Assembly: GCF_017875645.1 (NCBI RefSeq) | Contig: NZ_JAGGMR010000001.1 | Span: 6,262,001 to 6,326,000 of the forward strand | Length of the DNA stretch: 64,000 nt | DNA from: Nocardia goodfellowii | GTDB lineage: Bacteria > Actinomycetota > Actinomycetes > Mycobacteriales > Mycobacteriaceae | Direction: 5' to 3' | Shown: piece after piece, positions 46,724 to 56,578 of the stretch | How positions within the stretch are numbered: the first letter of the stretch is position 1 | Layout: each line of letters begins with the position of its first letter | Notes under the pieces: model-generated | The model's database searches: none | What the model saw: only the letters and a program-made list of their open reading frames with translations | What the model was told of the DNA's origin: nothing | Position numbers and translations under genes: made by a program

Positions 46724-48787
46724 CTAGCCCTCCGCTACGGTGGCGCCGCTGGCCTGCTGGCCGACCCGGACCACGATGGTCTCGGCGGGACGCGAGGGAT
46801 AGAAGTACACCTCCGCCGTCAGCAGCCCCTGCTCCACCTGATCGGGTGGGTTGTTGGTGGCGTCGACGATGACGGTGAAGGTCTGCGCCGCGGTTCCGGT
46901 GCCGAAGGCGCCCTGTCGCCACAGCCCGAGCAGAAACGGGGTGATGGTCGTGTATTTCACCGAGGTCCACAGCGCGTCACGATTGGGTTCCTGTCGCGCC
47001 CACCGCAGTCCGTCGCGCAGACTGGATTTCACGTAGTTGAACAGCAGCCGCACGTTCACATACCGCCAGCGCGGATCACCACTGGTGGTGCGGGAGGCAT
47101 CGATCACGATCCCGGCGCGCGGCACCATCCGGATACCGTTGACCGAGCCGTTCACCACCAGGTTCGTGTGATCGGCTGCCGATAATCGAGTTTCGACGTC
47201 GAGTGCGCCGCGCAGGCTCGCCTCGTCACCCGCGGGCGCCTTCCAGATCCCGCGGGTGGTCTCGGTACGCGCGTACACGCCCATGACGTGGCCCGTGGGC
47301 GGGACGGTGAGCAGCGGATTGTCGCCGACCCCGGCCGGATCCGGCACCACGATCCACGGACCGTACAGTGCCGCATACCCTTTCGCCGAGGACAGCTTCT
47401 GGCCGTAGCCGACGGCCGCGTCCACGTCGAGCCCGCCGGGGACCGCGCCGACGAACATGACATCGCCGCGCTTCTCGCAGTAGCCGATGGCCTGGCGGGC
47501 CACCGAGTATTCGGTGCGTTCACAGCACAGCAGCTGGATGTCGATCGGGTCGAACGCGGTGAGCCCGGCTATGAAGTGGGTCGCCGTGGGCGTCGCGTCG
47601 GCGCCGCCGGACAGCGGCGTCCACTCGGTCTCGATCGGCCGTTTGGCCGCGCCGGGCTGCGCGGCGACCCGCACATACCGGGACCCGGACACCTGGTTGT
47701 TGATCACGCGCGCCACATGATTGCCGAGGCTGTCCTGCATGGACAGCCCTCGATAGGTTTCCACCACGTGCTCCGCGTCGCCCTTGTCCCTGGCGATCAG
47801 CAGATCGAAGACCGAGGTACCCACAACGACTTTGCGGACATCGTTGAAGGCGGCGGCATTGGCCAGATCGGGGCTCCAGGTCAGCTCGCCGGTCGCCGGA
47901 TCCACGGAAGTGACTCGGGCGCTGCCGTTGTTCGTGCCGTCGGCGATATCAATCAGGTCGCCGACCGAGAATCCGGCGGGGTCGGCCAAGGTCGTCGTGT
48001 TCTTGCTGAATGCCGCGACCTGTCCGAGCTGCGGGTTCGCCGCCGGAGTGGCGAAACCCAGTGGAGCGTTCGCGGCGACAACCTTCATGCTGGTGAATCC
48101 GGACCCCTTCGCCGCCCGTTCGCCCGTGGAGGTCAGCACCAGTTTCGTGCCCTCCAGGGTCACCTCGAGGTCATTGGTCTTGCCGTTGACGACGCTCGCC
48201 AGCCCGGCCGCCGTCACCTGGGCCGGATTATCGAAATCGCCCAGCTGGAACGGTATTTCGACCAACGCGCCGTCGACCTCGAGTCTCAGCGGCGGCGCGG
48301 TCGACATATCGATGGGCTCGGTCAGCGTAGTGCCGGTGAGCTTGGCCGGCGCGGTCTCCCGGACCCGGCTGGTCCGGGACGAACCGTAGGCGACCCGCGC
48401 GAACAACCGCCGGGCCCAGCTGCCCGGATCCGGCTGGCCACGAAAACCACCTTCGACCGTCAGCACCACCGGATCGTTGGCGGCACTTCCGGACTTGATC
48501 GCCAGTTTCGCCGGCGTCGTCCCAACCGAGTCGACGATGCGAGCGACGTAGGCGGTCTGACCGCCGTTGTCGAAGAATCCCTTCACCAGATAGGCGCCCA
48601 TGCTGCCGGTCCGGTAGCCGCCGAACCGCTCGACGAATTGCGCGAAGCTGGTCACCCGGGTGGGCTGCCCCGGTACGCCGCGGTCGGTGGTCACGCACAA
48701 ACCCGCGACCGACACCGCCGCCCCGGTCACCGACGGCGCGGTCGCGCCATCCACCTCGACGACATTCACCCCGATATCGAAACCCAT
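46724..48787 (-). CDS. Tail sheath protein
   Basis: The protein has 687 residues from the ATG at 48787. The N-terminus GVNVVEVDGATAPSVTGAAV and GGQTAYVARIVD, and the C-terminus WRYVNVRLLFNYVKSSLRDG then AEVYFYPSRPAETIVV, are characteristic of contractile tail sheaths. Contraction of the sheath drives the inner tube into a target. Only one sheath gene is present, while Afp/PVC clusters usually have two or three. The middle contains an extra 250-residue insertion of beta-rich sequence. Confidence 0.9.
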   Translation of the reverse strand: MGFDIGVNVVEVDGATAPSVTGAAVSVAGLCVTTDRGVPGQPTRVTSFAQFVERFGGYRTGSMGAYLVKGFFDNGGQTAYVARIVDSVGTTPAKLAIKSGSAANDPVVLTVEGGFRGQPDPGSWARRLFARVAYGSSRTSRVRETAPAKLTGTTLTEPIDMSTAPPLRLEVDGALVEIPFQLGDFDNPAQVTAAGLASVVNGKTNDLEVTLEGTKLVLTSTGERAAKGSGFTSMKVVAANAPLGFATPAANPQLGQVAAFSKNTTTLADPAGFSVGDLIDIADGTNNGSARVTSVDPATGELTWSPDLANAAAFNDVRKVVVGTSVFDLLIARDKGDAEHVVETYRGLSMQDSLGNHVARVINNQVSGSRYVRVAAQPGAAKRPIETEWTPLSGGADATPTATHFIAGLTAFDPIDIQLLCCERTEYSVARQAIGYCEKRGDVMFVGAVPGGLDVDAAVGYGQKLSSAKGYAALYGPWIVVPDPAGVGDNPLLTVPPTGHVMGVYARTETTRGIWKAPAGDEASLRGALDVETRLSAADHTNLVVNGSVNGIRMVPRAGIVIDASRTTSGDPRWRYVNVRLLFNYVKSSLRDGLRWARQEPNRDALWTSVKYTTITPFLLGLWRQGAFGTGTAAQTFTVIVDATNNPPDQVEQGLLTAEVYFYPSRPAETIVVRVGQQASGATVAEG

Positions 48788-48809
48788 TGTCCGACTCCTT
48801 CTTCCAAAC

Positions 48810-49811
48810 TCATGCCGAGATGTCGAGCAGGTCGCCGACCAGGTCGACGCGCTGCACCGGGACGGCCGCCGCGAGCGCGACCGGCGGGGTACGCACCCCG
48901 ATCCGGTACCGCAGGACCGGCGCGCCGCCGATCCGATCGCCGTCCGGCGCGCCCAGTAGTTCGAGGGAGGCAGACTCGCCCTCGATTGACAGCGCACCGG
49001 CGGCGGGCAACCGGGACAGCACTGTCTCCAGCAGTTGCGCCTGTGTCGCGCGATCGGCGGCGATCACCCGCACCGCATAGTCGATATCCAGCGGCGTCCC
49101 CGCCCGGAACTCGCGGTAGCCGCCCGGGGTGAAGTCGCGCCGCACCGGGCGATCGACCTCCCGCGCGGCCGCCCGGCGGATATCGAACTGCTCGATATCG
49201 ATCGCCGGCGGCGACGGAATCGGTTGCGCGGGAGTCCGAATCGCGACGGGAACAGCGGTGTTGCCGATCCGGACGCTGCCCAGGCACGTCAGCAGCGCCG
49301 CGTCCGCGTCGGCCAGCGGCCGTGGCAGCACGGCCGCCAGATCGTCCAGGTGGATCGCGAACGGCCCTGCCACGCAACGTAATCGGAGACCATCGACGCC
49401 CGACGCGATCGTCGCCGGCAGGTCGGCCAGGCTCATCGCCACCACTGTCCAGCCGGAACGGCGTTCCACCGGAATCAGCCGCCGCCAGGTATTGGCGGCA
49501 TGGTCGAACCCGACCGCCGCCGAGGCCAGTTGTACCTCCAGCAGGAAGTCCCCCGGCGGCGCGGTCGTCACCGCGAGCGACAGCCGCAACTCACCGAACG
49601 CCGAGATATCGGTGGCCGCGATCCCGCGCTGGAACCGGTGGCCGGCCGCTTCCGGGCTCGCGGTGATCCGCGCACTCACGCCGTCGGTGCCCCAGCCCGC
49701 ATGCCCGGGGTCGGAGGTCATGGCCAGTTCCGCCGACCCGCTCACCCCGTCGGCCGCCAGTGCTCGCCACGCTGTCACATCGTCCATCGCGTCGAGCACC
49801 ATCGCGGTCAT
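48810..49811 (-). CDS. First protein of the injection-system operon, possible terminator-like C-terminus
   Basis: The protein has 333 residues. Residues 1-160 look like a jelly-roll/carbohydrate-binding-like sandwich (ISAFGELRLSLAV, GDFLLEVQLASA). The C-terminal half has TPLDIDYAVRVIAADRATQA then LLETVLSRLPAAGALSIEGE and YRIGVRTPPVAL, which resembles the DUF4255/Afp16 tail-terminator layout. If right, it ends tube and sheath polymerisation. It precedes the sheath by 22 bases, the place of Pvc16-like genes in some clusters. Tentative. Confidence 0.55.
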   Translation of the reverse strand: MTAMVLDAMDDVTAWRALAADGVSGSAELAMTSDPGHAGWGTDGVSARITASPEAAGHRFQRGIAATDISAFGELRLSLAVTTAPPGDFLLEVQLASAAVGFDHAANTWRRLIPVERRSGWTVVAMSLADLPATIASGVDGLRLRCVAGPFAIHLDDLAAVLPRPLADADAALLTCLGSVRIGNTAVPVAIRTPAQPIPSPPAIDIEQFDIRRAAAREVDRPVRRDFTPGGYREFRAGTPLDIDYAVRVIAADRATQAQLLETVLSRLPAAGALSIEGESASLELLGAPDGDRIGGAPVLRYRIGVRTPPVALAAAVPVQRVDLVGDLLDISA

Positions 49812-49887
49812 CGCGGCATCCCCGCGTCCCTGCTGTTCATAGCCTCGACAATGGCAGTGCGGGTGTCACATCCACGTCACCGCGGCG

Positions 49888-50652
49888 TCACCGCGCCCGC
49901 GGCCCCGGTTCGGCGGGCCGGGCGACGAGTTCGGCCAGCGCCGAGGACGGCTCGACGCCGAGCTCGCAGCGAACGATACGGCGGTAGAGCTCGAACGCTC
50001 GACGGGCCTCACCCAGGTTGCACTCGGCCAGATGGGCTTCGATGAGTACGCGCTGCGCGCTCTCCCGCAGGGGGTCCGCGGCCACCGCCATCATCGCGGC
50101 CTCCACGCTCTCCGCGGACCGGCCGGCCTCCCGCAGCCGCCGCGACAGCTGTTCGGTAGCGTGTAATATCCGCTGCCGCAACCGTTCCCGCGCGATGATC
50201 ACCCAATCGTCGTACCAGCCCGGCAGCAGATCCAACGCGTCCTCCAGCCACGGCATCAGCCCGAGATCCGCGGCGGTCCAGCTGCCGTCGATGAGGCGGC
50301 GCGCCCATTCGCCGGCCAGCTGGGCGTCCACCAGGACGCGCTCCCGCACCGACAGCACCGAGCTGTCACAGGACATGATGTCGACGCCGGCGCCGCGCAA
50401 CCGCCACAGCGCCGAGCGCAGATTTCCGGCGGCGCGCTGATCGTCGCCGTCGGGCCAGAGCCGGCCCGCCGCGAAATGCCGGTCGACGCTGGGATGGTGC
50501 AGCGCGGTCAGCACGACGACGCGTCTGCTGCCGACCGGAATCTCGCGGCGCTCATCACCGACGGTGACATAGGGACCGTGAAACAGATGTAACCCCAGGG
50601 AAACCGCTGAATCTCCCGCCAAGGCGGTAGTGGGCGGTGGGAATGTTCTCAT
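49888..50652 (-). CDS. SARP/BTAD-type transcriptional regulator
   Basis: The protein has 254 residues: an N-terminal winged-helix domain (GSRRVVVLTALHHPSVDR and NLRSALWRLRGAGVDIM) and a C-terminal bacterial transcriptional activation domain (RRLREAGRSAESVEAAMM, ARRAFELYRRIVRCELGVEP). SARPs activate secondary-metabolite and other clusters by binding direct repeats upstream of -10 boxes. It lies 76 bases before the injection-system operon on the same strand and is its likely activator. Confidence 0.9.
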   Translation of the reverse strand: MRTFPPPTTALAGDSAVSLGLHLFHGPYVTVGDERREIPVGSRRVVVLTALHHPSVDRHFAAGRLWPDGDDQRAAGNLRSALWRLRGAGVDIMSCDSSVLSVRERVLVDAQLAGEWARRLIDGSWTAADLGLMPWLEDALDLLPGWYDDWVIIARERLRQRILHATEQLSRRLREAGRSAESVEAAMMAVAADPLRESAQRVLIEAHLAECNLGEARRAFELYRRIVRCELGVEPSSALAELVARPAEPGPRAR

Positions 50653-50674
50653 CTCAACTCATCAATTCGGCCTG

Positions 50675-50863
50675 TCAGCTGATGATGCAGTCGCGTAAGA
50701 ACCCCCGCACAGCTTCGACCGCACCGTCGATATCGTTGAACCGACGCGTCCGCCCGATCCGAGGATCGCTGCCGGCCAGGTCGGTCACAACCGTGACCAA
50801 TACATCCCCGGTCTGCGCCTCCGCCCGAACAATGCACAGGCCGACCGGACCCATCGATAGCAT
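50675..50863 (-). CDS. Small 62-residue protein upstream of the SARP regulator
   Basis: The frame starts MLSMGPVGLCIVRAEAQTGD and ends AVRGFLRDCIIS. It has a mostly G/C third-position pattern and a beta-beta-alpha look. It lies 22 bases upstream of the SARP gene on the same strand. The start may also be the second ATG at 50854. There is no strong ribosome-binding site and no family recognised. Confidence 0.45.
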   Translation of the reverse strand: MLSMGPVGLCIVRAEAQTGDVLVTVVTDLAGSDPRIGRTRRFNDIDGAVEAVRGFLRDCIIS

Positions 50864-50994
50864 ATCCGTCAGGATGAACGTCGAGCGTCACCGTTGCGTT
50901 ACCGGTTCCGCCGAGATCACGACCCGTCCGCGATTATCCGGTTTGCTCTGGTCAGACGGGCCGAGCTGTGCTCTCCTGGGTCTATGGGAGAGCC

Positions 50995-53052
50995 ATGAAC
51001 CCCATGGTCTTGTGCACGGTGGACCACGCGGCCGCCGCGGTGGCGTTCACCCCCGACGGCGCCCGCATCCTCAGTACCGGCCCCGACGGCACGGCGCGGC
51101 TCAGCGACATCGCGACCGGAGCCGAACTGACCCGGTTCACCGCACCGGTGCCGCTCGCCCAACCGGCGATCAGCCCGAACGGTGCCCGGATCGCCGTCAA
51201 CGGGGTGCTGTCCCAGGGCGAATTCGGCGAGGACTCGGTGTACACCACGTTCGTCTTCGATTCCGCCTCCGGCAGCAAACGCTGGGACGTCTCGCATCCG
51301 CAGGTGGCGTTCGTAACCGATCAGGTGCTGTTCCCCGCAGGCGGCACGACGCTGTTCCAGGCCGCCATGTACAGCGCCGCGACCCTGTTCACCGCCGCGG
51401 ACGGCGCCGTGCGCTGGAAGCTCCCCCTCACCCGCCCCGACCCGCTGACCTGCGTGGCCATCGATGTCGATCGCGCGCTGATCGCCTGCGGCAGCGGCGA
51501 CATGTTCGCCTTCGAGCCGGATACGCCCGGCCGGGTCCGGCTGCTCGAGGCGGCGACCGGGACTGTGCGCTGGAGTGTCGCGGTAGCGCACCCGGTCGTC
51601 GGGATCGACCTGCACGCGGGCGCGGGCGTGCTCGCCCTCTGCCGCAACGACAACAGCACCGCGCTGCTCAGCCTGGCGACGGGTGCTCGCCTGCGCGAGC
51701 TCGGGCCCGCCCACCAGGAGTTCACCGTGCTCGGCTGCTCCGTGCGGATCGCGCCCGACGGCCGCACCGTGCTCACCCAGGACGCGGTCAACATCGACAC
51801 GGTCTACTCGGTCTCGAGCGGAAACAAACTGTGGGCCTGGGCTTTCCCTGACCCGGATGCGTTTCCGACGCCGCCCTCCTACAGTCCCGATTCGCGCTGG
51901 ATCCTGCTGCCCGGAGAGACACTCACCGCCGTGCGCGTCGTCGCCGCGACTACCGGCGCCACCCGCTGCGTCCTGCCCCATCCGGCAGCGGTCCGGTCCG
52001 CGGAATTCGATTCGACCGGCGCCCGGGTCGTCACCGGCTGCGCGGACGGCAAGGTCCGGGTCTGGCGGCTGCCGCCGGCCGAGCGCCTGCGCCTGGCACA
52101 GGCCGGCGCGGTCACCGGCATCGTCTTCGATTCCGCCGGAACGACTCTCGCGGTCGCCGCTACCGACAAGACCGTGCGCGGCTTCGCGGTCGCCGACGGC
52201 GCACCGCGCGCGCGGCTCGATCACGGCGGCCCCGTCCGGGTGCTCTGCGCAGTACCAGGTCAGCCCTGGATCGCGACCGGCAGCGACGACGGCACCGTGC
52301 GGATCCTGGACCTCGGCACCGGCGGCGAACGGTTGCGCCTGGGACACGACGGTCCGGTCCGGGCCGTCGCCGCCGATCACAGCGGCACCCGGTTGGCCAC
52401 GGGCAGTGACGATTTCACCGCTCGGGTGATCGATACGGCGACCGGCGCGCAGGTGCGCGCACACCAGTTCAACGGCGAGGTCACCGCGGTCGCCTTCCAC
52501 CCGGACGGCACCCGGCTGGCCGCCGCGAGTACCGAGGGCGTCGTCCGGCTCTTCGCCACCACCTCCGGCGCACCGCTGCTCACGATGCAACCCGGATCCG
52601 CCGTCACGGCGGTGGCCTTCCACCCGGACGGCCTGCGGCTGGCCACCGCGCAAGCGGACAACACCGTGCGTGTCTTCGACGCCACCAATGGCAGTCAGCG
52701 GTTCAGCATCGCCGTCGACGCGGCGGTGAACGCGCTGGCGTTCAGCCCCGACGGCACCCGGATCGTCATCGTGAGTGCGGACCGGACCGCCCGGATCCAC
52801 GACAGCACAAACGGAGCGCTCGTCCACACCCTCACCCACCCTGCGCCGGTCACCGCGGTGGCTTACCGCGCCGACGGCGCCGCCATCGCGACAAGCGCCG
52901 GAACCTTTGTCACCCAGTGGGATTCGAGCACCGGCGATCGAATCGTCGAATTCGGGCACGACGGCGCGGTGACCGCGCTGGCCTACCAGCCGCTCGACCG
53001 GGCACTCGCCACCGCCACGGCTACAGCGGTACTGCTGTGGGACGCGCCATGA
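50995..53052 (+). CDS. WD40-repeat protein, first of a tandem pair
   Basis: The protein has 685 residues from the ATG at 50995 (GGGAGAG just upstream). It consists of about 14 WD40-type blades, e.g. AVAFTPDGARILSTGPDGTA and AVAFHPDGTRLAAASTEGVV, enough for two propellers. There is no signal peptide and no fused enzyme. It is divergent from the injection-system operon and its stop overlaps the next WD40 gene in ATGA. WD40 propellers are protein-binding scaffolds. Whether they serve the injection system is open. Confidence 0.85.
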   Translation: MNPMVLCTVDHAAAAVAFTPDGARILSTGPDGTARLSDIATGAELTRFTAPVPLAQPAISPNGARIAVNGVLSQGEFGEDSVYTTFVFDSASGSKRWDVSHPQVAFVTDQVLFPAGGTTLFQAAMYSAATLFTAADGAVRWKLPLTRPDPLTCVAIDVDRALIACGSGDMFAFEPDTPGRVRLLEAATGTVRWSVAVAHPVVGIDLHAGAGVLALCRNDNSTALLSLATGARLRELGPAHQEFTVLGCSVRIAPDGRTVLTQDAVNIDTVYSVSSGNKLWAWAFPDPDAFPTPPSYSPDSRWILLPGETLTAVRVVAATTGATRCVLPHPAAVRSAEFDSTGARVVTGCADGKVRVWRLPPAERLRLAQAGAVTGIVFDSAGTTLAVAATDKTVRGFAVADGAPRARLDHGGPVRVLCAVPGQPWIATGSDDGTVRILDLGTGGERLRLGHDGPVRAVAADHSGTRLATGSDDFTARVIDTATGAQVRAHQFNGEVTAVAFHPDGTRLAAASTEGVVRLFATTSGAPLLTMQPGSAVTAVAFHPDGLRLATAQADNTVRVFDATNGSQRFSIAVDAAVNALAFSPDGTRIVIVSADRTARIHDSTNGALVHTLTHPAPVTAVAYRADGAAIATSAGTFVTQWDSSTGDRIVEFGHDGAVTALAYQPLDRALATATATAVLLWDAP

Positions 53053-55184
53053 GGACGCCGGGCGATGTACTCGACACCGCCGCACTCGATTTCGATGTCC
53101 GGGTGCTCGCTCTCGCACCCGACGGCGGCCGGGTCGTCGCCGCCGGAACCGCCGTGGCGATCCTGGACGCCCGGACTCTGCGACCGCTCTGGCAGGTGCC
53201 CGCTATCGGCACGGTCCGGACCGTCCGTTTCGGGCCGGACGGCAGCCGCATCCTCACCTTCTCCACCATCGATGACGAGCACCATCAGGTGCGGTTACTC
53301 GATGCCGCGAACGGCGGTGTCCTCGCGACGTCGGATGTGCCGACACCGATCACCGTCTCCGGTGGCGACCCGGAAAATCCGGTGGGCAGCGCGTTCGGGC
53401 TGTTGTTTGCGGGAGCGATCGCCACGGGGATACTCCGTAAAGCGCTCGACGGCACCGCACGCAGCCTTGCCTTCAGCCCCGACGGCCGGCATTTCGCGGG
53501 ACCGCTGGGTGTATTCGATGGCGCTGACGGCCATCGGCGGTTCGCGCTGCCCGGCCTCACGGAACCGGCCGGGGCCGTCGTCACCGGTCCCCTGACTCTG
53601 GCTTTCAGCCCGGACAGCCACACCCTGGTCGCGGGCTGGCATCGCGCGGTCCGATCGATGACCGCCGCGACCGGCGCCGTCCTCTGGACCCATACCCAGC
53701 CGGGCAAGATCGGCCGGGTCTGGTTCGGCACCGACGGCCGGGTCCACGTGCTGTGCACGCCGAGCCAGGACATCCTGACCTTGAACGCCGCGACCGGCGC
53801 CGTCGAGAGCACGGTCCGGCTCGACCTCGCGATTACCAATCCCATGTTCTTCATCCCGTTTCCACCGCACGCCGAGCCCTCGGTGGACCGCCGTCAGCTG
53901 ACGGTCTTCGGCGCCACCCGGATGACAGTGTTCGACCTCGCCGACGGCACACGGCGATTCGAACCGATCCCGTATCAGTCGCCGATGGAGGGACCCCCGG
54001 TGCATACCCAGCTCGCACCCCAGGGTGATCTGGTCGCGCTGAACCGGATCCCCGGCGCGGCGACCGGAATCATGGTGGTGCGCACCGGTTCCGGTGCCAG
54101 CGTGTGGCAGGACCCCGCACCGATCAACGACGCGACCTTCACCGCGGCCCCGCGGCGGCTGCTCGTCGGCGGCGATCGGATGGTCCGAGCACACTGGATC
54201 GGCCCGGTTCAGCTCGCTCCGATCAGCCGGCTCGACCACGGTGGCGCGGTGCGGGCGGTGGCCTTCGCACCCGACGGCGGCAGCGTCGCGACAGCGTGCG
54301 CCGACAGCACCGCCCGCGTCTTCGACCGCACGACCGGGACCGAACTGCGGCGATTCGATCATCGGGACGGGGTCACCTCGATCAGCTATCACCCCGGTGG
54401 CGCCCTGCTGCTGACCGGCTCGGCCGACGGGTTCGCCCGCGGCTTCGACCTCACCGACGGCACCGAGGCATTTCGCCTCCGGCACGAGGGCGCGGTCACG
54501 GCCATCCTCGCCCTCGACGACGGTAACCGGGCGATTTCGGGCAGCGCCGACGCCACCCTGCGCATCATCGACCTGAACTCCTCGACGGTGACCCGGACGA
54601 TCCAGCTCGTCGGCGCGGTGGAATGCCTTGCCGTATCCTCGGATTCGACCATGGTGGCGGTCGGCGCCGCCGATTCGACGGCGCGCCTGTATCACCTGGG
54701 GACCGGTCAGCCGCTACTGACGCTGAACCACGACGCACCGGTACGGGCCGTCGCCTTCAGCCGCGACGGAACCCGGCTGGCCACGGCAGGCGGCAGGACC
54801 GCCTTCGTCACCGAGATCGCTTCGGGCGACCCGCAACGCACGGTGACACACTCCGGCCCCCTGCACACGGTGTCCTTCCACCCCGACGGCGTCCATCTGC
54901 TCACCGCCGGCGCGACGGCGCGCATCACCGACCTGCGCGACGGCGCGACCACGCTCACGATCACCCATGATGCCCCGATCCACGCCGCCGCCTTCCCGCC
55001 CGACGGCAGCCGGGTGGCCACCGCCGGAGCGGACGCCGCCGGCCACCTGACCGAATATCCCGGCGGTGCGGAGCTTTTCGCCCTCCCGCACGACAGCGCG
55101 GTCGACGCCCTCGCCTTCGACCACTCGGGCACCCACCTGGCCACCGCCGCCTCCCGCAGTGCCCGCGTCTTCTCGACCATCTGA
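53049..55184 (+). CDS. WD40-repeat protein, second of a tandem pair
   Basis: The protein has 711 residues and is translationally coupled to its neighbour. Many blades are seen, e.g. AVAFAPDGGSVATACADSTA and AVAFSRDGTRLATAGGRTAF, again about two propellers. Residues 100-160 contain a small hydrophobic insertion (SAFGLLFAGAIATGIL). It is a diverged paralogue of the first protein. It ends 17 bases from a convergent WD40 gene on the other strand. Confidence 0.85.
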   Translation: MRTPGDVLDTAALDFDVRVLALAPDGGRVVAAGTAVAILDARTLRPLWQVPAIGTVRTVRFGPDGSRILTFSTIDDEHHQVRLLDAANGGVLATSDVPTPITVSGGDPENPVGSAFGLLFAGAIATGILRKALDGTARSLAFSPDGRHFAGPLGVFDGADGHRRFALPGLTEPAGAVVTGPLTLAFSPDSHTLVAGWHRAVRSMTAATGAVLWTHTQPGKIGRVWFGTDGRVHVLCTPSQDILTLNAATGAVESTVRLDLAITNPMFFIPFPPHAEPSVDRRQLTVFGATRMTVFDLADGTRRFEPIPYQSPMEGPPVHTQLAPQGDLVALNRIPGAATGIMVVRTGSGASVWQDPAPINDATFTAAPRRLLVGGDRMVRAHWIGPVQLAPISRLDHGGAVRAVAFAPDGGSVATACADSTARVFDRTTGTELRRFDHRDGVTSISYHPGGALLLTGSADGFARGFDLTDGTEAFRLRHEGAVTAILALDDGNRAISGSADATLRIIDLNSSTVTRTIQLVGAVECLAVSSDSTMVAVGAADSTARLYHLGTGQPLLTLNHDAPVRAVAFSRDGTRLATAGGRTAFVTEIASGDPQRTVTHSGPLHTVSFHPDGVHLLTAGATARITDLRDGATTLTITHDAPIHAAAFPPDGSRVATAGADAAGHLTEYPGGAELFALPHDSAVDALAFDHSGTHLATAASRSARVFSTI

Positions 55185-55201
55185 CCGGGCCCGGCGCGCC
55201 G

Positions 55202-56578
55202 CTATGCGAACGCCCACGTTTGGATTACCCCACCTGTCGTGGCTGCCAGGAGATGGCCGGTGTCGAACGCCAGCGACTCGGGTTTTCCGGATGCCTCGAA
55301 CTCGTCCGCCCTGCTGAACTCGCCCGAACCGACGTGCCAGACCACGATCGAACCGTCAGCGCTGCCCGCTGCCAAGAACCTTCCGTCCGGACTGTAGGCA
55401 ATGGAGAGGATTGGGGAGGCACCACCGTTCAGGACCTGAAGTTGGCGCGGGGTTGCCAGATCCCAGAGCCGTATCTCCCCTGCTGTGGTACCTGTTGCCA
55501 CCACTGTGCCATCGGGTGAGACCGCGACCGAGACGAACCCGTCCTCGTTCCCTCCCGCGCCGGCGAGACGGGGGCGGACCGGCTGCAAGGTCGCGGTGTT
55601 CCACACGAGAATTGCCGCCTCGGGGGCGGCGGAAACGGAAACGAGCCGTGTGCCGTCCGGGGTGAACGCGAGCGCAGTTACTCGCGTGGCCTGCCCGAGC
55701 AACGAAAACCGGCGCGGCTGGTCCCGGTCGGAGATATCCCACATTGTGACCGTCGGGGTTTCGTCGCTCACCGCCAACCGCCTGCCATCGGGGCTGAAAG
55801 CAATCGATGCCACAGGACTGCGGCCCAGTTGCAGCTCGGCGATCACCACCTTCGGGCCGGACGGGTCGATCAGCAACACCGTTCCGTCGGAACTGCCCAT
55901 CGCCAACAGCCGCCCGTCCGGACTCGATGCGACAGCAGACACTGGGCCGCCGTATTTATAAACGACCGCCGATCCGACCCGGACGGAACCGTCCCGGCTG
56001 CCCGAAACAACCCTGCCCGCACGGTCGTACACCGCCGAACTCACGCCGGGAACGTCTTGCGTTGACGCCAGTTCGAAGGTCCGCGAGGAATCGGGCGGGC
56101 CCACAAGCCGCACTGCCAGCAGGATGAGACAGATAACGACCCCGGCTACCGCTGACGCCGCTGCCACGCGTGTCCACCAGCCAGTCTTCGCGGTTCTTAG
56201 ACCCAGTGGCGGCGCGGATCCAAAAGTGGGCTCTAACGGTCGAGAACCGTTGACACGGTCGGCCCGAGCCGCAGCGGAAGTGCGTGAAGGGCGGGCCGAT
56301 GCGGCGGGTTTGCGTGAGAAGGGCGCCGAGGGCGGGTGGCTCGAATTGGTCGGGCGATCGCGGCGCACAGCGGCGCCAGGATCGGATCGATCGAGGACAT
56401 GTTCGCCGTCACCGCGACGGAGGACGACAGTGCCGAGCGGCTGAGCGGCCCGCGCGGGACTCGGCACAGTCGAGATCGGGCGATTGGCGATGGCCGCGGC
56501 GATGCGGTCGATCAGCGTCGCCGGACCGCGCCGCCGACGACCCGCGGGGCGACGCCAGGTGTTCAGGATTGACGCCAT
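55202..56578 (-). CDS. Membrane-anchored WD40 protein
   Basis: The protein has 458 residues: a basic, disordered N-terminal 130 residues, one transmembrane helix (VAAASAVAGVVICLILLAV, about 136-156), then about seven WD40 blades such as SIAFSPDGRRLAVSDETPTV and SIAYSPDGRFLAAGSADGSI. The propeller probably faces outside and the tail is cytoplasmic. Its start overlaps the preceding membrane-protein gene by 16 bases, so it is part of a four-gene operon. Confidence 0.8.
   Translation of the reverse strand: MASILNTWRRPAGRRRRGPATLIDRIAAAIANRPISTVPSPARAAQPLGTVVLRRGDGEHVLDRSDPGAAVRRDRPTNSSHPPSAPFSRKPAASARPSRTSAAARADRVNGSRPLEPTFGSAPPLGLRTAKTGWWTRVAAASAVAGVVICLILLAVRLVGPPDSSRTFELASTQDVPGVSSAVYDRAGRVVSGSRDGSVRVGSAVVYKYGGPVSAVASSPDGRLLAMGSSDGTVLLIDPSGPKVVIAELQLGRSPVASIAFSPDGRRLAVSDETPTVTMWDISDRDQPRRFSLLGQATRVTALAFTPDGTRLVSVSAAPEAAILVWNTATLQPVRPRLAGAGGNEDGFVSVAVSPDGTVVATGTTAGEIRLWDLATPRQLQVLNGGASPILSIAYSPDGRFLAAGSADGSIVVWHVGSGEFSRADEFEASGKPESLAFDTGHLLAATTGGVIQTWAFA

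Noticed and set aside
50917..53118. Long minus-strand frame opposite the first WD40 gene
   Set aside because: The plus strand shows regular WD40 blades. The opposite frame is a shadow with repeated Gly/Arg-rich text.
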